Source of the DNA: Prevotella sp.
GTDB taxonomy: Bacteria; Bacteroidota; Bacteroidia; Bacteroidales; Bacteroidaceae
Assembly: GCA_017475265.1 (NCBI GenBank)
Contig: JAFVFY010000013.1
Coordinates: 1-64,000, forward strand
Direction: 5' to 3'
DNA length: 64,000 nt
This document shows positions 1 through 7,166 of this stretch, in pieces. The notes under the pieces are model-generated. The model made no database searches. It was not told where the DNA came from and was given only the letters and a program-made list of their open reading frames with translations. The position numbers were made by a program, and so were the translations under genes. The stretch's first letter is position 1. Every line of letters starts with the position of its first letter.

Positions 1-6
1 AGATAT

Positions 7-33
7 GGTCTTGTACTACAAGACCACCTTTTT
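7..33 (+). terminator. Possible intrinsic terminator
   Basis: GGTCTTGT (7-14) and ACAAGACC (18-25) form an 8-bp stem with a 3-nt loop, followed after three bases by five Ts (29-33). This is the usual intrinsic terminator shape on the plus strand, presumably for a gene left of the window. Confidence 0.45.
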
Positions 34-57
34 CGGTAAAAACCGACTAAAACGAAA

Positions 58-130
58 CAGTTTTAAGGGGCAATCAGCCCATAGCTGAGCAGTAGCGTGA
101 GAAACGCGGAGACGACCCCTCTCAAAACTG
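58..130. other. Multi-branched inverted-repeat structure
   Basis: Outer arms CAGTTTT (58-64) and AAAACTG (124-130), then GGGG (67-70) with CCCC (116-119), enclose two small hairpins: CAGC/GCTG (75-78, 84-87) and GCGT/ACGC (95-98, 104-107). This clover-like nesting is unlikely to be random. It may be a small RNA or a mobile-element end. No family is recognised. Confidence 0.35.
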
Positions 131-262
131 GCCCATACGCAATCCACCAAGGAACTCATTCAAAAAATCGGAGTCTCAGAGGGGTCAATGTAAATATTTT
201 TCAGCACGAGTTCGCATCAAACGACCGTTAATCGCATTTCCCTTCGGCTGTCAGTTACAAAT

Positions 263-296
263 AGCCCCACTGCCCTGGGAGAGAGGCAGTGGGGCT
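263..296 (-). terminator. Hairpin after the first hydrolase operon
   Basis: A 12-bp perfect stem (263-274 with 285-296, AGCCCCACTGCC and its complement) with a 10-nt loop lies about 50 bp beyond the stop of the minus-strand esterase. The T-run on the minus strand is weak. It probably terminates the amidohydrolase-esterase transcript. Confidence 0.5.
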
Positions 297-346
297 AAAG
301 TTGAGGCTTCGCCGCTTTGCACAGCAAAGAACTTAGGGGGCTAAGA

Positions 347-1396
347 TTACTGCGCAATGTTATACTTTGATAATAACTCTTTGAAAGCTTGTGCTTCAGG
401 AGACTCTTTTACGTCTTTTTCGGCTCCAAGCATCCGTGCCGTCGCATGGTCTCTCAGTTCAAAGAACCTTTGTGCCTGAGGCGTCCAATACAAGTACTCG
501 TATGCGTGAGGAACTCCGGGTTCCACATAGAGCTCTGTGAAAATACCGGCCTCCATAAGCTTCTGAGCATAGCTCATGTCTTCGTCGCAGAAAAGATCAA
601 GGCTGCCGACAATCATGAAGGTCTCGGGCAGTCCTTTCAGCTGCTCAACGGTTGCCACTGCCGGCGAGAAATATATCATTTCCTCATCGGTAAGCTCCTT
701 GTCCTGGCCTTCAAGGAGTTTTCCCCATCCAAAGACGTTGTTCTCCTTTGTCCAGACGCAATGCCCGGCATATTCATTCTTGTAGATATCCTTTTCACCT
801 CCGGTACGATAGTCAAGCATGGGATAGATGAGCACCTGGCCCTTCAGAGGAACCTTTCCCTTGTCCTTGTTATAAAGAGCCAGACGTGCGGTCAGTCCAC
901 CACCGGCGCTCTCTCCCTCAATGACAAAATTATCGGGATCCACATTTAGTTCATCGGCATGCTCGTAAGCATAAAGGAGTCCAGCATAGACTTGTTCAAG
1001 CTCCATGGGATATTTGTAAGAAGGATCGAGGGAAAGTGTATAGTCAGGAGCAATAACCGTGGCACCACTCCCGTCTGCTACGCCCTGTATCTTTTCCTGA
1101 TCCATGCTCACATTGCCAAAATGGTAGCCACCGCCGTGAATGAAATAGACAAGCGGTGTCTTCTCACCCTCTTTGTAATTTGCTGGACGGAAGACATACA
1201 TGTTAAACATTGAACATTGACCATTGAACATTGAACATTGATCATTCCCTACGGCAATGGTCAGTTTCTTGGCGTTTTGGGGCTCTTTCCCCTCTACTTC
1301 CAAATCTACATTTGATGTCCCCACGGGTACGGTGATGCCATCAATCAGTTCATATCCTTTTGCAAGGAGATTTGCGCTTTTCGTTTTCATAATCAT
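347..1396 (-). CDS. Alpha/beta hydrolase, HSL-type esterase
   Basis: A 349-residue serine esterase of the hormone-sensitive-lipase type. Visible motifs are the oxyanion HGGG (87-90), the nucleophile elbow GESAGG (Ser163), and likely Asp267 (in GSLDLF) and His297 (in VPHAYE) completing the triad. There is no signal peptide, so it is probably cytoplasmic. It begins 3 bp after the stop of the amidohydrolase at 1400-3064, so the two are likely co-transcribed. Residues about 51-66 (NDQCSMFNGQCSMFNM) are not part of the fold's core: they are encoded by a tandem 7-nt repeat (1208-1242) inserted before the first core strand. Substrate unknown; short-chain esters are the usual substrates of the family. 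Confidence 0.85.
   Translation of the reverse strand: MIMKTKSANLLAKGYELIDGITVPVGTSNVDLEVEGKEPQNAKKLTIAVGNDQCSMFNGQCSMFNMYVFRPANYKEGEKTPLVYFIHGGGYHFGNVSMDQEKIQGVADGSGATVIAPDYTLSLDPSYKYPMELEQVYAGLLYAYEHADELNVDPDNFVIEGESAGGGLTARLALYNKDKGKVPLKGQVLIYPMLDYRTGGEKDIYKNEYAGHCVWTKENNVFGWGKLLEGQDKELTDEEMIYFSPAVATVEQLKGLPETFMIVGSLDLFCDEDMSYAQKLMEAGIFTELYVEPGVPHAYEYLYWTPQAQRFFELRDHATARMLGAEKDVKESPEAQAFKELLSKYNIAQ
1208..1242. repeat. Heptanucleotide tandem repeat inside esterase gene
   Basis: Five 7-nt units (CATTGAA, with CATTGAC and CATTGAT variants) on the plus strand. On the coding strand the unit is TTCAATG, read in frame as repeated NxQCSMF. The reverse orientation would contain TGA stops, so the orientation is the tolerated one. 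Confidence 0.85.
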
Positions 1397-1399
1397 TAC

Positions 1400-3064
1400 T
1401 TAATTCATTTTCTTTCCACAGATATACACTTCGCTTGGCATGTTGTGGCTGAAGCCTTCATGCTCTGCGGTGAGCAGGTCGTTGTCGAATACGAGGAAGT
1501 CTGCGTCCTTGCCGACCTCGATAGAACCTTTGGAGGCTTCAATGCCAAGCTGCTTGGCGCCGTTGATGGTATATCCAAGAATCATTTCCTCGATGTTCAT
1601 CTTCTCCTTAGGAGAAGGATATTCTGCATCAACTCTGGTCCTTTCAGGGGCGTTCGACTTTTCGTTGATAAATCGCGTCATGCCGATTTCCATACCAAGA
1701 TAGGGGCTCCAGGTCGCAAAATCACCATAGATGATGTTATCGCTTGAGAAAGTCACATTGGCACCGGTGTTCCACATCGTCTTGCTGCGGTACATCTTGT
1801 TCGCACGCTCCTCGCCCAGCAGGCTGCGCCATATCTCAATCGGTTTGCCGCCCGTACAGCCGGAATGCCACCAAGGCGTGTAATTGGCTGTAACGCCCAG
1901 CTTGGCAAAGCGGTCCATATCAGCGTCGTCCTGGATTTCCAGATGTGCACAGGTCACCTTCACGCGGAAATCATCGCCAAGTTCCTTCTTGGCCAGCTCC
2001 ACGCCGTCGAGCACAGTGCGGGACGAGCGCTCGCCTACGGTATGTGCATGGAAGTCCAGTCCTGCCTCGTTGAGCAGCTTCATCACCTCTGCCATCTCCT
2101 CCTTGCTGTAGGTGGTACCACCTCTCTTGTTGGTATCTATGTATGGCGTCACCTGGGCAGCCGTCTCGATTCTCAAGGTGCCATCCATGAATACCTTAAA
2201 GGTATGCACATTCAGGTGCTCGCTGTCGAACTTCTGGCGGAAACGCTTCACGTTCTCCACCACTTCCTTCGTCTTCTGGGGATTGGTGAGCGCGATACTT
2301 CCGTCGATATAAACTGGCAGCTTGCCCTGCTTGTCTAACTCGTACAGACGCTCATAGATGCGCTCGTGGAGAGCATCGCCCTCAGGAAAACCTGCGTCGA
2401 AGACAACGGTCACGCCCGCCTTAACGGAATAGTCTATCCAGCGCAAAAGCTCTGCATCGATCTGCTCATCTGTCACTTCCAAGTCATCGAAGAGCATGTG
2501 CCAACCCGACGACTCGAAAGCATTTCCCGTCACATGGCCGTCCTTACGCACATAATAACTCAGCTCAGGCACGCGGTCGGGTGTCTCGTCGGTAATGCCG
2601 TGTCTGTCAAGTACCTTGGAGTTCACCCAGACGCTGTGGCCTTCACCCTCCAGAATCAGGACTTCGGCATCGGGACAGATGGCATCGAGATCTTCCTTGA
2701 CGATGTCATCGCCATTGAGGTATTTACGCTCTAAGATAAACCTGTGACGCTTCAAGCCCGGATTGTTCTTGATGCTTGCCGCCATAAAGTCCAGGGCCTC
2801 CTGTTTGCTGGAGCAGAAGATGTATTCCCCCGGATCCATATAGGCGAATCCGATGCTTGTGGTCACATGCACATGGCTGTCGATGATGCCTGGCATGATG
2901 AACTTGCCACCGAGGTCGGTGACCTCTCCCTCGTATGCTGAGAGTCCGGCCTCGTCGCCTACATAGATAAACTTTCCGTCCTTGACTACCAGGGCGGTCG
3001 CCTGAAGATTGTCCTTGTTAGCAGTAAAAATCTTCGCGTTCTTAATAATCTGATCTGCTTTCAT
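1400..3064 (-). CDS. Amidohydrolase family 3 (YtcJ/NfdA-like)
   Basis: A 554-residue metal-dependent amidohydrolase of the amidohydrolase-3 group, which includes N-substituted formamide deformylase. The N-terminal DSHVHV (HVH at 64-66) supplies metal ligands. FKVFMDGT (289-296), FHAHTVGE (338-345) and CAHLE (372-376) match the family's later metal and catalytic motifs. The C-terminus (GSIEVGKDADFLVFD) is the usual composite beta-domain end. No signal peptide, so cytoplasmic. It is first in a two-gene unit with the esterase at 347-1396. A promoter and a tandem 21-bp repeat lie upstream. Hydrolysis of an amide or formamide C-N bond is inferred from the family; the substrate is not known. Confidence 0.88.
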   Translation of the reverse strand: MKADQIIKNAKIFTANKDNLQATALVVKDGKFIYVGDEAGLSAYEGEVTDLGGKFIMPGIIDSHVHVTTSIGFAYMDPGEYIFCSSKQEALDFMAASIKNNPGLKRHRFILERKYLNGDDIVKEDLDAICPDAEVLILEGEGHSVWVNSKVLDRHGITDETPDRVPELSYYVRKDGHVTGNAFESSGWHMLFDDLEVTDEQIDAELLRWIDYSVKAGVTVVFDAGFPEGDALHERIYERLYELDKQGKLPVYIDGSIALTNPQKTKEVVENVKRFRQKFDSEHLNVHTFKVFMDGTLRIETAAQVTPYIDTNKRGGTTYSKEEMAEVMKLLNEAGLDFHAHTVGERSSRTVLDGVELAKKELGDDFRVKVTCAHLEIQDDADMDRFAKLGVTANYTPWWHSGCTGGKPIEIWRSLLGEERANKMYRSKTMWNTGANVTFSSDNIIYGDFATWSPYLGMEIGMTRFINEKSNAPERTRVDAEYPSPKEKMNIEEMILGYTINGAKQLGIEASKGSIEVGKDADFLVFDNDLLTAEHEGFSHNMPSEVYICGKKMN

Positions 3065-3115
3065 TTTGTTTGATTAGTAATTGTTAGTAATTATAGGTTA
3101 ACTTATTTGGTTTTG

Positions 3116-3123
3116 CAAAGATA
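3116..3123 (-). promoter_or_regulatory. Promoter -7 element for amidohydrolase-esterase operon
   Basis: CAAAGATA on the plus strand is TATCTTTG on the minus strand, matching the Bacteroidota -7 consensus TAnnTTTG, about 50 bp before the start codon at 3064. The upstream TTTG box is not clear, which fits an activator-dependent promoter. Confidence 0.55.
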
Positions 3124-3168
3124 ACAAAATTCCCCGAAATAGCATTATCCCAGATGACATTTGCCACA

Positions 3169-3210
3169 ATTTTTGCTGATTTTGACACTATTTTTGCATA
3201 TTTTGGCAGA
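3169..3210 (-). promoter_or_regulatory. Tandem 21-bp direct repeat, possible AraC-type operator
   Basis: Two adjacent 21-bp copies (3169-3189 and 3190-3210) share 16 of 21 positions with core ATTTTTGC-N2-ATTTTG. They start 46 bp upstream of the -7 box on the minus strand. A 21-bp direct-repeat period on one helix face is the geometry of AraC/XylS sites such as araI1-I2. A related repeat at the same distance from a -7 box lies at 12599-12640. Confidence 0.45.
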
Positions 3211-3363
3211 AAAGTCCCCCTATAGTCGCAAGTTCTATCTCTGTTGTCTACGGAGTTTCGGAGGAAAGGAGAGCCCTCTCCACTCCCCGCCCCTTTCTTG
3301 CGTCCCGCTGGTAGTACCCTTCGGGATGCCAAGCGGAGGGGAGGGGTCCCGTAAAAGAATGCA

Positions 3364-3585
3364 CTACAGCTTGTCGGCGCACATCATTTCATAGAGATAG
3401 GCAGGACTCTGCACGTAGAGTTCGCCTTCTTCGTCCTGTAGCAACGTCGTCACGGGCGAGTTGTAAACCCGCTCCATGGCCTGCTCGATGCTGCAGCCGG
3501 TGTCTTCCATCACGTACTTCACCAACTCGCTCAGTGCGTGGTCGGTCAGGTAGGTGGCTATCTGATGGTGATTGGGCTGGTTCAT
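3364..3585 (-). CDS. Small protein downstream of DUF3990 remnant
   Basis: A 73-residue acidic protein with no recognised catalytic motif. Its ATG overlaps the stop of the DUF3990 fragment as ATGA (3582-3585), implying translational coupling. It is therefore probably the last member of the DUF3791/DUF3990 small-gene group common in gut Bacteroidota, whose function is unproven (toxin-antitoxin-like roles have been suggested). With its partner truncated, it may be a relic. Confidence 0.5.
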   Translation of the reverse strand: MNQPNHHQIATYLTDHALSELVKYVMEDTGCSIEQAMERVYNSPVTTLLQDEEGELYVQSPAYLYEMMCADKL

Positions 3586-3824
3586 AGGCTCTTTGTGCTG
3601 ATTTTGTGGAGGAAGCGCAGGGCGCGCTCCGTTCCGAAGTAATACTGCTGGTCGAGGAACCTGTCCTGCAACAGCCGCGCCACCTCTTCTGGCGTATATA
3701 CGCCCTCGTGGTAGTTGGTCAGCTGGAGCACCACGCCGTCATCGGCTATCGGGCCGATGACTATGTCGTAGTCGTGGATGGGCTTGGCGTGCCTCCGTTC
3801 TTTTGGCAGATGATGAGCAGGTCG
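3582..3824 (-). pseudogene. DUF3990 gene fragment (C-terminal part only)
   Basis: Reading the minus strand from about 3824 to the stop at 3582 gives HDYDIVIGPIADD, then QLTNYH and FGTERALRFL. These match the conserved C-terminal half of DUF3990 proteins (IxGpiADD and the final tERAL-xFL). The frame meets a stop at 3825-3827, so the roughly 100 N-terminal residues are gone, apparently by a deletion that fused the end of the upstream DUF3791 gene to this fragment. It has no start codon of its own. Confidence 0.6.
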
Positions 3825-3994
3825 TCAATCGTCTCGTCCATCGACTGCAGATGTTCCACGTCGTAGAATTCTATCAGGAAGGCTAGTGCCTTGTGTTCGT
3901 GCAGATAGCGGAAGGCCGCCTGCCGCGTCATCGAGAAGCGGTGTCCGAAGGCTCGTATGCACGCCGTGAGGAATGGAATTTCGTACTTACTCAT
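3761..3994 (-). CDS. DUF3791-like small protein, altered C-terminus
   Basis: A 77-residue protein. Residues 1-67 have the DUF3791 pattern: short N-terminal helix, then RYLHEHKALAFLIEFYDVEHLQS and IDDL. The last residues (GGTPSPSTTTT) are low-complexity and come from out-of-frame reading of the DUF3990 fragment, consistent with a fusion deletion. In intact loci DUF3791 precedes DUF3990. Possibly non-functional. Confidence 0.55.
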   Translation of the reverse strand: MSKYEIPFLTACIRAFGHRFSMTRQAAFRYLHEHKALAFLIEFYDVEHLQSMDETIDDLLIICQKNGGTPSPSTTTT

Positions 3995-4160
3995 ATCTTA
4001 CATCGTTAGTTTCGCGTGCAAAGGTACAACAAATACCCGACAATCTTTTCATTTTTAACATATAATTGCCAGATTATTGCCCGCCGCTCGACCTGCCCCT
4101 CCCATGCCTACTATCCGCAGGTCGTACCGACCCGCGGCTATTGAGAGGCGACCGTGTTGC

Positions 4161-4193
4161 AAAGAGCGTATCTTCCCGAATCTGATCGTACAT
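4161..4193 (-). pseudogene. AraC-type regulator 5' remnant
   Basis: From an ATG at 4193 the minus strand reads MYDQIREDTLFA and then loses similarity. The same 5' end (about 36 bp) occurs at 12800-12845 with an AraC HTH remnant behind it. It is therefore the start of a degraded membrane-type AraC regulator left next to the MATE gene. Confidence 0.45.
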
Positions 4194-4201
4194 AAATTAT
4201 A

Positions 4202-5569
4202 TTAACGGCTAAGGATGCCCTTGTTTGTCAATAGTATCACGCCCAGCGTCATACATTCTGTGACGGGAACGGCGAGCCATACGCCTTGTGGGGAAATGAA
4301 CATGGGCATCAGGATAAATGCCGGTACAAGGAATACCAGACCACGGAAGAGCATACACAGCGTAGCCCGGGTGTTCTGCTCCGTCGCTTGGAAATATCCG
4401 ATGATGGCAACATTCATGGCAAAGAATATGGCAGAATAAGCGAACAAAGGAAGTCCGCCTATGGCAATGTCGTATGCGTCAGTGCCCGCCTGCAGGAAAA
4501 GGCCAACAAGTGGCTTGGTAGCCAAGGTGAGAAACGTTGTCACCAATACGCCACAGATGGTAGCAGTACTGAGGCTGATCCTGAAGGTTCTTTGCACCCG
4601 GTAGCGATTGCCTGCACCATGATTGAAACTGAGGATAGGCTGGGCAGACTGTGCCACGGAATTGTTGATCATGAACACGATGGGATAAAGATAGCAGGCT
4701 ACACTGAAAGCGGCTACACCGTCTTCGCCCAACTCCCGTATAAAGACGTAGTTGCCGGTGAGCAACACCATGGACATGGCCAGCTCTCCCAGCATAGAGG
4801 AAAAACCGCTACGGGCCATGTAGCCCACATTGCGTGCTGTCAGATAAAGGCTGGTAGGACTGAGCTTCAGTCGGCATATCTTGACCGTCTGCACACGGAA
4901 GAACATATACCAGACAACCATTCCGGCGGCAGCGGCGCAACTGACCGACGATGCGATGGCGCTACCCGCAATGCCCATCTGCATCGGGAATACGAATAGC
5001 CAGTCTAAGAAGATGTTCAGCAGGCCGGGGAAGATTTCCAATGAAGCTGCAAACTTGGGCGATCCGTCAAGCCTGATGACGAAGGTGCCGATCATCTGGA
5101 TGACGATGCAAACACATCCGGGAAGAATGGGGAGAAGATAATCCTCACATAAGGGCAACAGTGCATCGCTGCTTCCCAATAGCCGCAAGAAAGGTATGCG
5201 GAAGAAATAGACGGCAACAGCAATTATCACCATCAGCAGCGTAGCCACATCGAAGGCTTGGGTGACAATGTAATTAGCCGCCTTCTTGTTGTCTTGTGAC
5301 AGATGGATGCTTGCCACCACCGACATGCCCACACCGAACATCAGCGCAAGGCCCGTCGTCACTAAAAACAGCGGCGAGACGATATTGATGGCCGCCAGCG
5401 CATTGCTTCCCACGCCCTGCCCGACGAATATACCGTCTGCAACCGTGAAGAGCGACGCAAACACCATTGATAACAGCGTAGGATAGAAAATGCTGTTAAA
5501 CAGTGGTTCAATCTTCGACTTCCCAAAGTCTATGCTGTCTCTTTCTTTGTCTTTTATCTTTTTTGCCAT
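4202..5569 (-). CDS. MATE family efflux transporter
   Basis: A 455-residue integral membrane protein with about 12 hydrophobic segments in two related halves, typical MATE length and pattern (N-terminal PTLLSMVFASLFTVADGIFVGQGVG; later MINNSVAQSAQPILSFNHGAG, the conserved second-half motif). It should export cationic or organic compounds using Na+ or H+ in the inner membrane. Its place among hydrolases suggests removal of products or toxic substrates, but that is inference. A -7 box lies 30 bp upstream. Confidence 0.9.
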   Translation of the reverse strand: MAKKIKDKERDSIDFGKSKIEPLFNSIFYPTLLSMVFASLFTVADGIFVGQGVGSNALAAINIVSPLFLVTTGLALMFGVGMSVVASIHLSQDNKKAANYIVTQAFDVATLLMVIIAVAVYFFRIPFLRLLGSSDALLPLCEDYLLPILPGCVCIVIQMIGTFVIRLDGSPKFAASLEIFPGLLNIFLDWLFVFPMQMGIAGSAIASSVSCAAAAGMVVWYMFFRVQTVKICRLKLSPTSLYLTARNVGYMARSGFSSMLGELAMSMVLLTGNYVFIRELGEDGVAAFSVACYLYPIVFMINNSVAQSAQPILSFNHGAGNRYRVQRTFRISLSTATICGVLVTTFLTLATKPLVGLFLQAGTDAYDIAIGGLPLFAYSAIFFAMNVAIIGYFQATEQNTRATLCMLFRGLVFLVPAFILMPMFISPQGVWLAVPVTECMTLGVILLTNKGILSR

Positions 5570-5599
5570 AATATTCCTCTATCAACAAGAAACTTTTTG

Positions 5600-5607
5600 C
5601 AAAGGTA
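5600..5607 (-). promoter_or_regulatory. Promoter -7 element for MATE gene
   Basis: CAAAGGTA on the plus strand gives TACCTTTG on the minus strand, about 30 bp before the start at 5569, in the 50-bp gap behind the DUF234 ATPase gene. No TTTG -33 box is evident. Confidence 0.5.
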
Positions 5608-5619
5608 ACATTCTTTGAA

Positions 5620-7059
5620 TCATTTGAATAGTTCATCAGCAGTAACAGCCGACTTAACCATATCGGAATGGACGTTTCGTTCTATCGGATTGACTGTCAC
5701 AAAAGTCAGATGGAATATCTTGTCGGGATGAGCGTGTTCCAATGCGTCAACGCGTTTTTGTAGTTTCTCTGCGTAAGATTTCGTGATAGCATAGTTCGTC
5801 TTGGAATACTTCATTTCGCAGACGTTGACAACATCGTCAGCACGGTCTATCAGCAAATCTATCTGCATACCATCAGTATCATCGTCGCCGCTAACTACAA
5901 GCGATGATTCTTGCGATGTGACGCCAGCAATCTGCAAGGCCATCTTGATCTGATAGATATGCTGCATGCAGACCTCCTCGAACGCTATTCCCCGCCACGA
6001 TGTTATCTCGCTTTCCTTTATATGATGCATCCAGTAGTCCCGTTCGGTCACAGCCTTTTCCTCTTTGAAATGCAGCCAAAACCAGCAGAAGCAGTCAGAC
6101 AGTTTGTAGAATTCTTCATTGTTGGCTGCACCCCAAGGCACATATTTTGTCACAAAGTCACTCGCGATAAGTGCCTTCAGCAATTTCGTGAAATCGCCAT
6201 TGGGATTGATACCAGTCTTACGGGCAATCTCGTCGCGCCGGAAACCCGCATGGCGCTTGCCAAGGAAGCGGATGATCTTCATGCAGTCAGAGGCATTGTC
6301 GAAAACGGAGTTGAACAGTCTCTCGAACTCATCGCCAAGCTTTGCCTTCGGGTTGAAGAACAGCGTGTCGATGTTCTGAGCCAGACTGAGCGACGGGTTG
6401 AAGCAGTCCAGATAGAACGGAATACCGCCAAGAATCATATAGGCCTGGATGATGTTGTAGCGCGACATGTCAATCTTCCTGCTTGCAAAGAACTGCTCAC
6501 ACTCCAACAGCGTAAACGGCGACAGTTTCATCTCGCAAGTCAGTCGCCCATAAAGGCCGCCCTTGTTATTGATGATGTTATCCAGCATCCACGATGTTGC
6601 AGAACCGCATACTACAAGGCACAAGTTATGACGGCTACATCCCCATCCGTTCCAGAACGCTTCGAGGGCTGTCAGGAAACCTGAACGTGCAGTATCCATC
6701 CAAGGCAGCTCATCGATGAATACTACTTGACGCAAACCGTTGTCAAGCCGTTCCAGCAGCTGTTCCAGCAGGAAGAATGCCTCCATCCATGACGTTGGCT
6801 GGGCAATTCCCTCCAGACCATGACGAATCAAGGAGAAGTGAAAGTTCTGGAGTTGCGACTTCAGCGAAACCTTGCGCTTGCGGTCATACGGAGAAAGCCC
6901 CGTATGATGGAATACCATGCCATCGCGCAGCACCTCGTTAATCAAGAATGTTTTGCCCACGCGCCGACGTCCATATACTGCAATGAACTCTGCCCTGCCA
7001 CTTTCATAGCGACGGGCCAGTTCTGCTATCTCCTGTTTCCTGCCAATGATTGTACACAT
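5620..7059 (-). CDS. DUF234-type ATPase (archaeal ATPase-like)
   Basis: A P-loop protein with Walker A GRRRVGKT, Walker B VVFIDELPWMD about 80 residues later, a winged-helix middle and a C-terminal nuclease-like region (QIDLLID ... EMKYSK) typical of DUF234/PD-(D/E)XK ends. The MCTIIGRK start at 7059 (480 residues) is preferred over a start at 7095 (491 residues), because 7095 lies inside a long perfect hairpin (7087-7150) and the family begins close to the IGR motif. Members are frequent in Bacteroidota and archaea but have no settled role; a link to mobile DNA or defence is often suspected. Confidence 0.8.
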   Translation of the reverse strand: MCTIIGRKQEIAELARRYESGRAEFIAVYGRRRVGKTFLINEVLRDGMVFHHTGLSPYDRKRKVSLKSQLQNFHFSLIRHGLEGIAQPTSWMEAFFLLEQLLERLDNGLRQVVFIDELPWMDTARSGFLTALEAFWNGWGCSRHNLCLVVCGSATSWMLDNIINNKGGLYGRLTCEMKLSPFTLLECEQFFASRKIDMSRYNIIQAYMILGGIPFYLDCFNPSLSLAQNIDTLFFNPKAKLGDEFERLFNSVFDNASDCMKIIRFLGKRHAGFRRDEIARKTGINPNGDFTKLLKALIASDFVTKYVPWGAANNEEFYKLSDCFCWFWLHFKEEKAVTERDYWMHHIKESEITSWRGIAFEEVCMQHIYQIKMALQIAGVTSQESSLVVSGDDDTDGMQIDLLIDRADDVVNVCEMKYSKTNYAITKSYAEKLQKRVDALEHAHPDKIFHLTFVTVNPIERNVHSDMVKSAVTADELFK

Positions 7060-7086
7060 ATACCATAAAACGTTAAAATGGGAATA

Positions 7087-7150
7087 AAATTGCATTTATT
7101 TCGCTAAACTTGGCTATTTTTGCCAAGCTATAGCGAAATAAATGCAATTT
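7087..7150. repeat. Long perfect inverted repeat with nested stem
   Basis: Twenty-base perfect arms (7087-7106 and 7131-7150) surround a 24-nt centre that itself holds a 6-bp stem (CTTGGC 7109-7114 with GCCAAG 7122-7127). It lies between the amidohydrolase stop (7167) and the ATPase start. It could terminate the upstream transcript or be an operator or processing site for the ATPase gene. Confidence 0.85.
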
Positions 7151-7166
7151 AAACAATTCAGAGGAC

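Larger units (their letters stand above)
1..346. other. Intergenic region with structured elements, no gene seen
   Basis: No coding sequence is supported here. The stretch holds a small hairpin followed by a T-run (7-33), a multi-branched inverted-repeat structure (58-130), a further 9-bp inverted repeat (114-122 with 178-186) and a 12-bp perfect hairpin (263-296) just past the 3' end of the first minus-strand gene. It may contain the remains of a mobile element or a small RNA; neither can be decided from sequence alone. Confidence 0.5.
3065..3363. other. Upstream region of the amidohydrolase operon
   Basis: It contains the minus-strand promoter (3116-3123) and the 21-bp tandem repeat (3169-3210). 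Its sequence from about 3105 to 3215 resembles 12535-12645, so the two are duplicated promoter regions. The remainder (3215-3360) is G/C-skewed and shows no convincing gene. Confidence 0.55.

Noticed and set aside
3084-3332. Open frame of 82 codons on the minus strand
   Set aside because: Low-complexity, Arg/Gly-rich translation with no homology pattern, and it covers the promoter and tandem repeat of the amidohydrolase operon.
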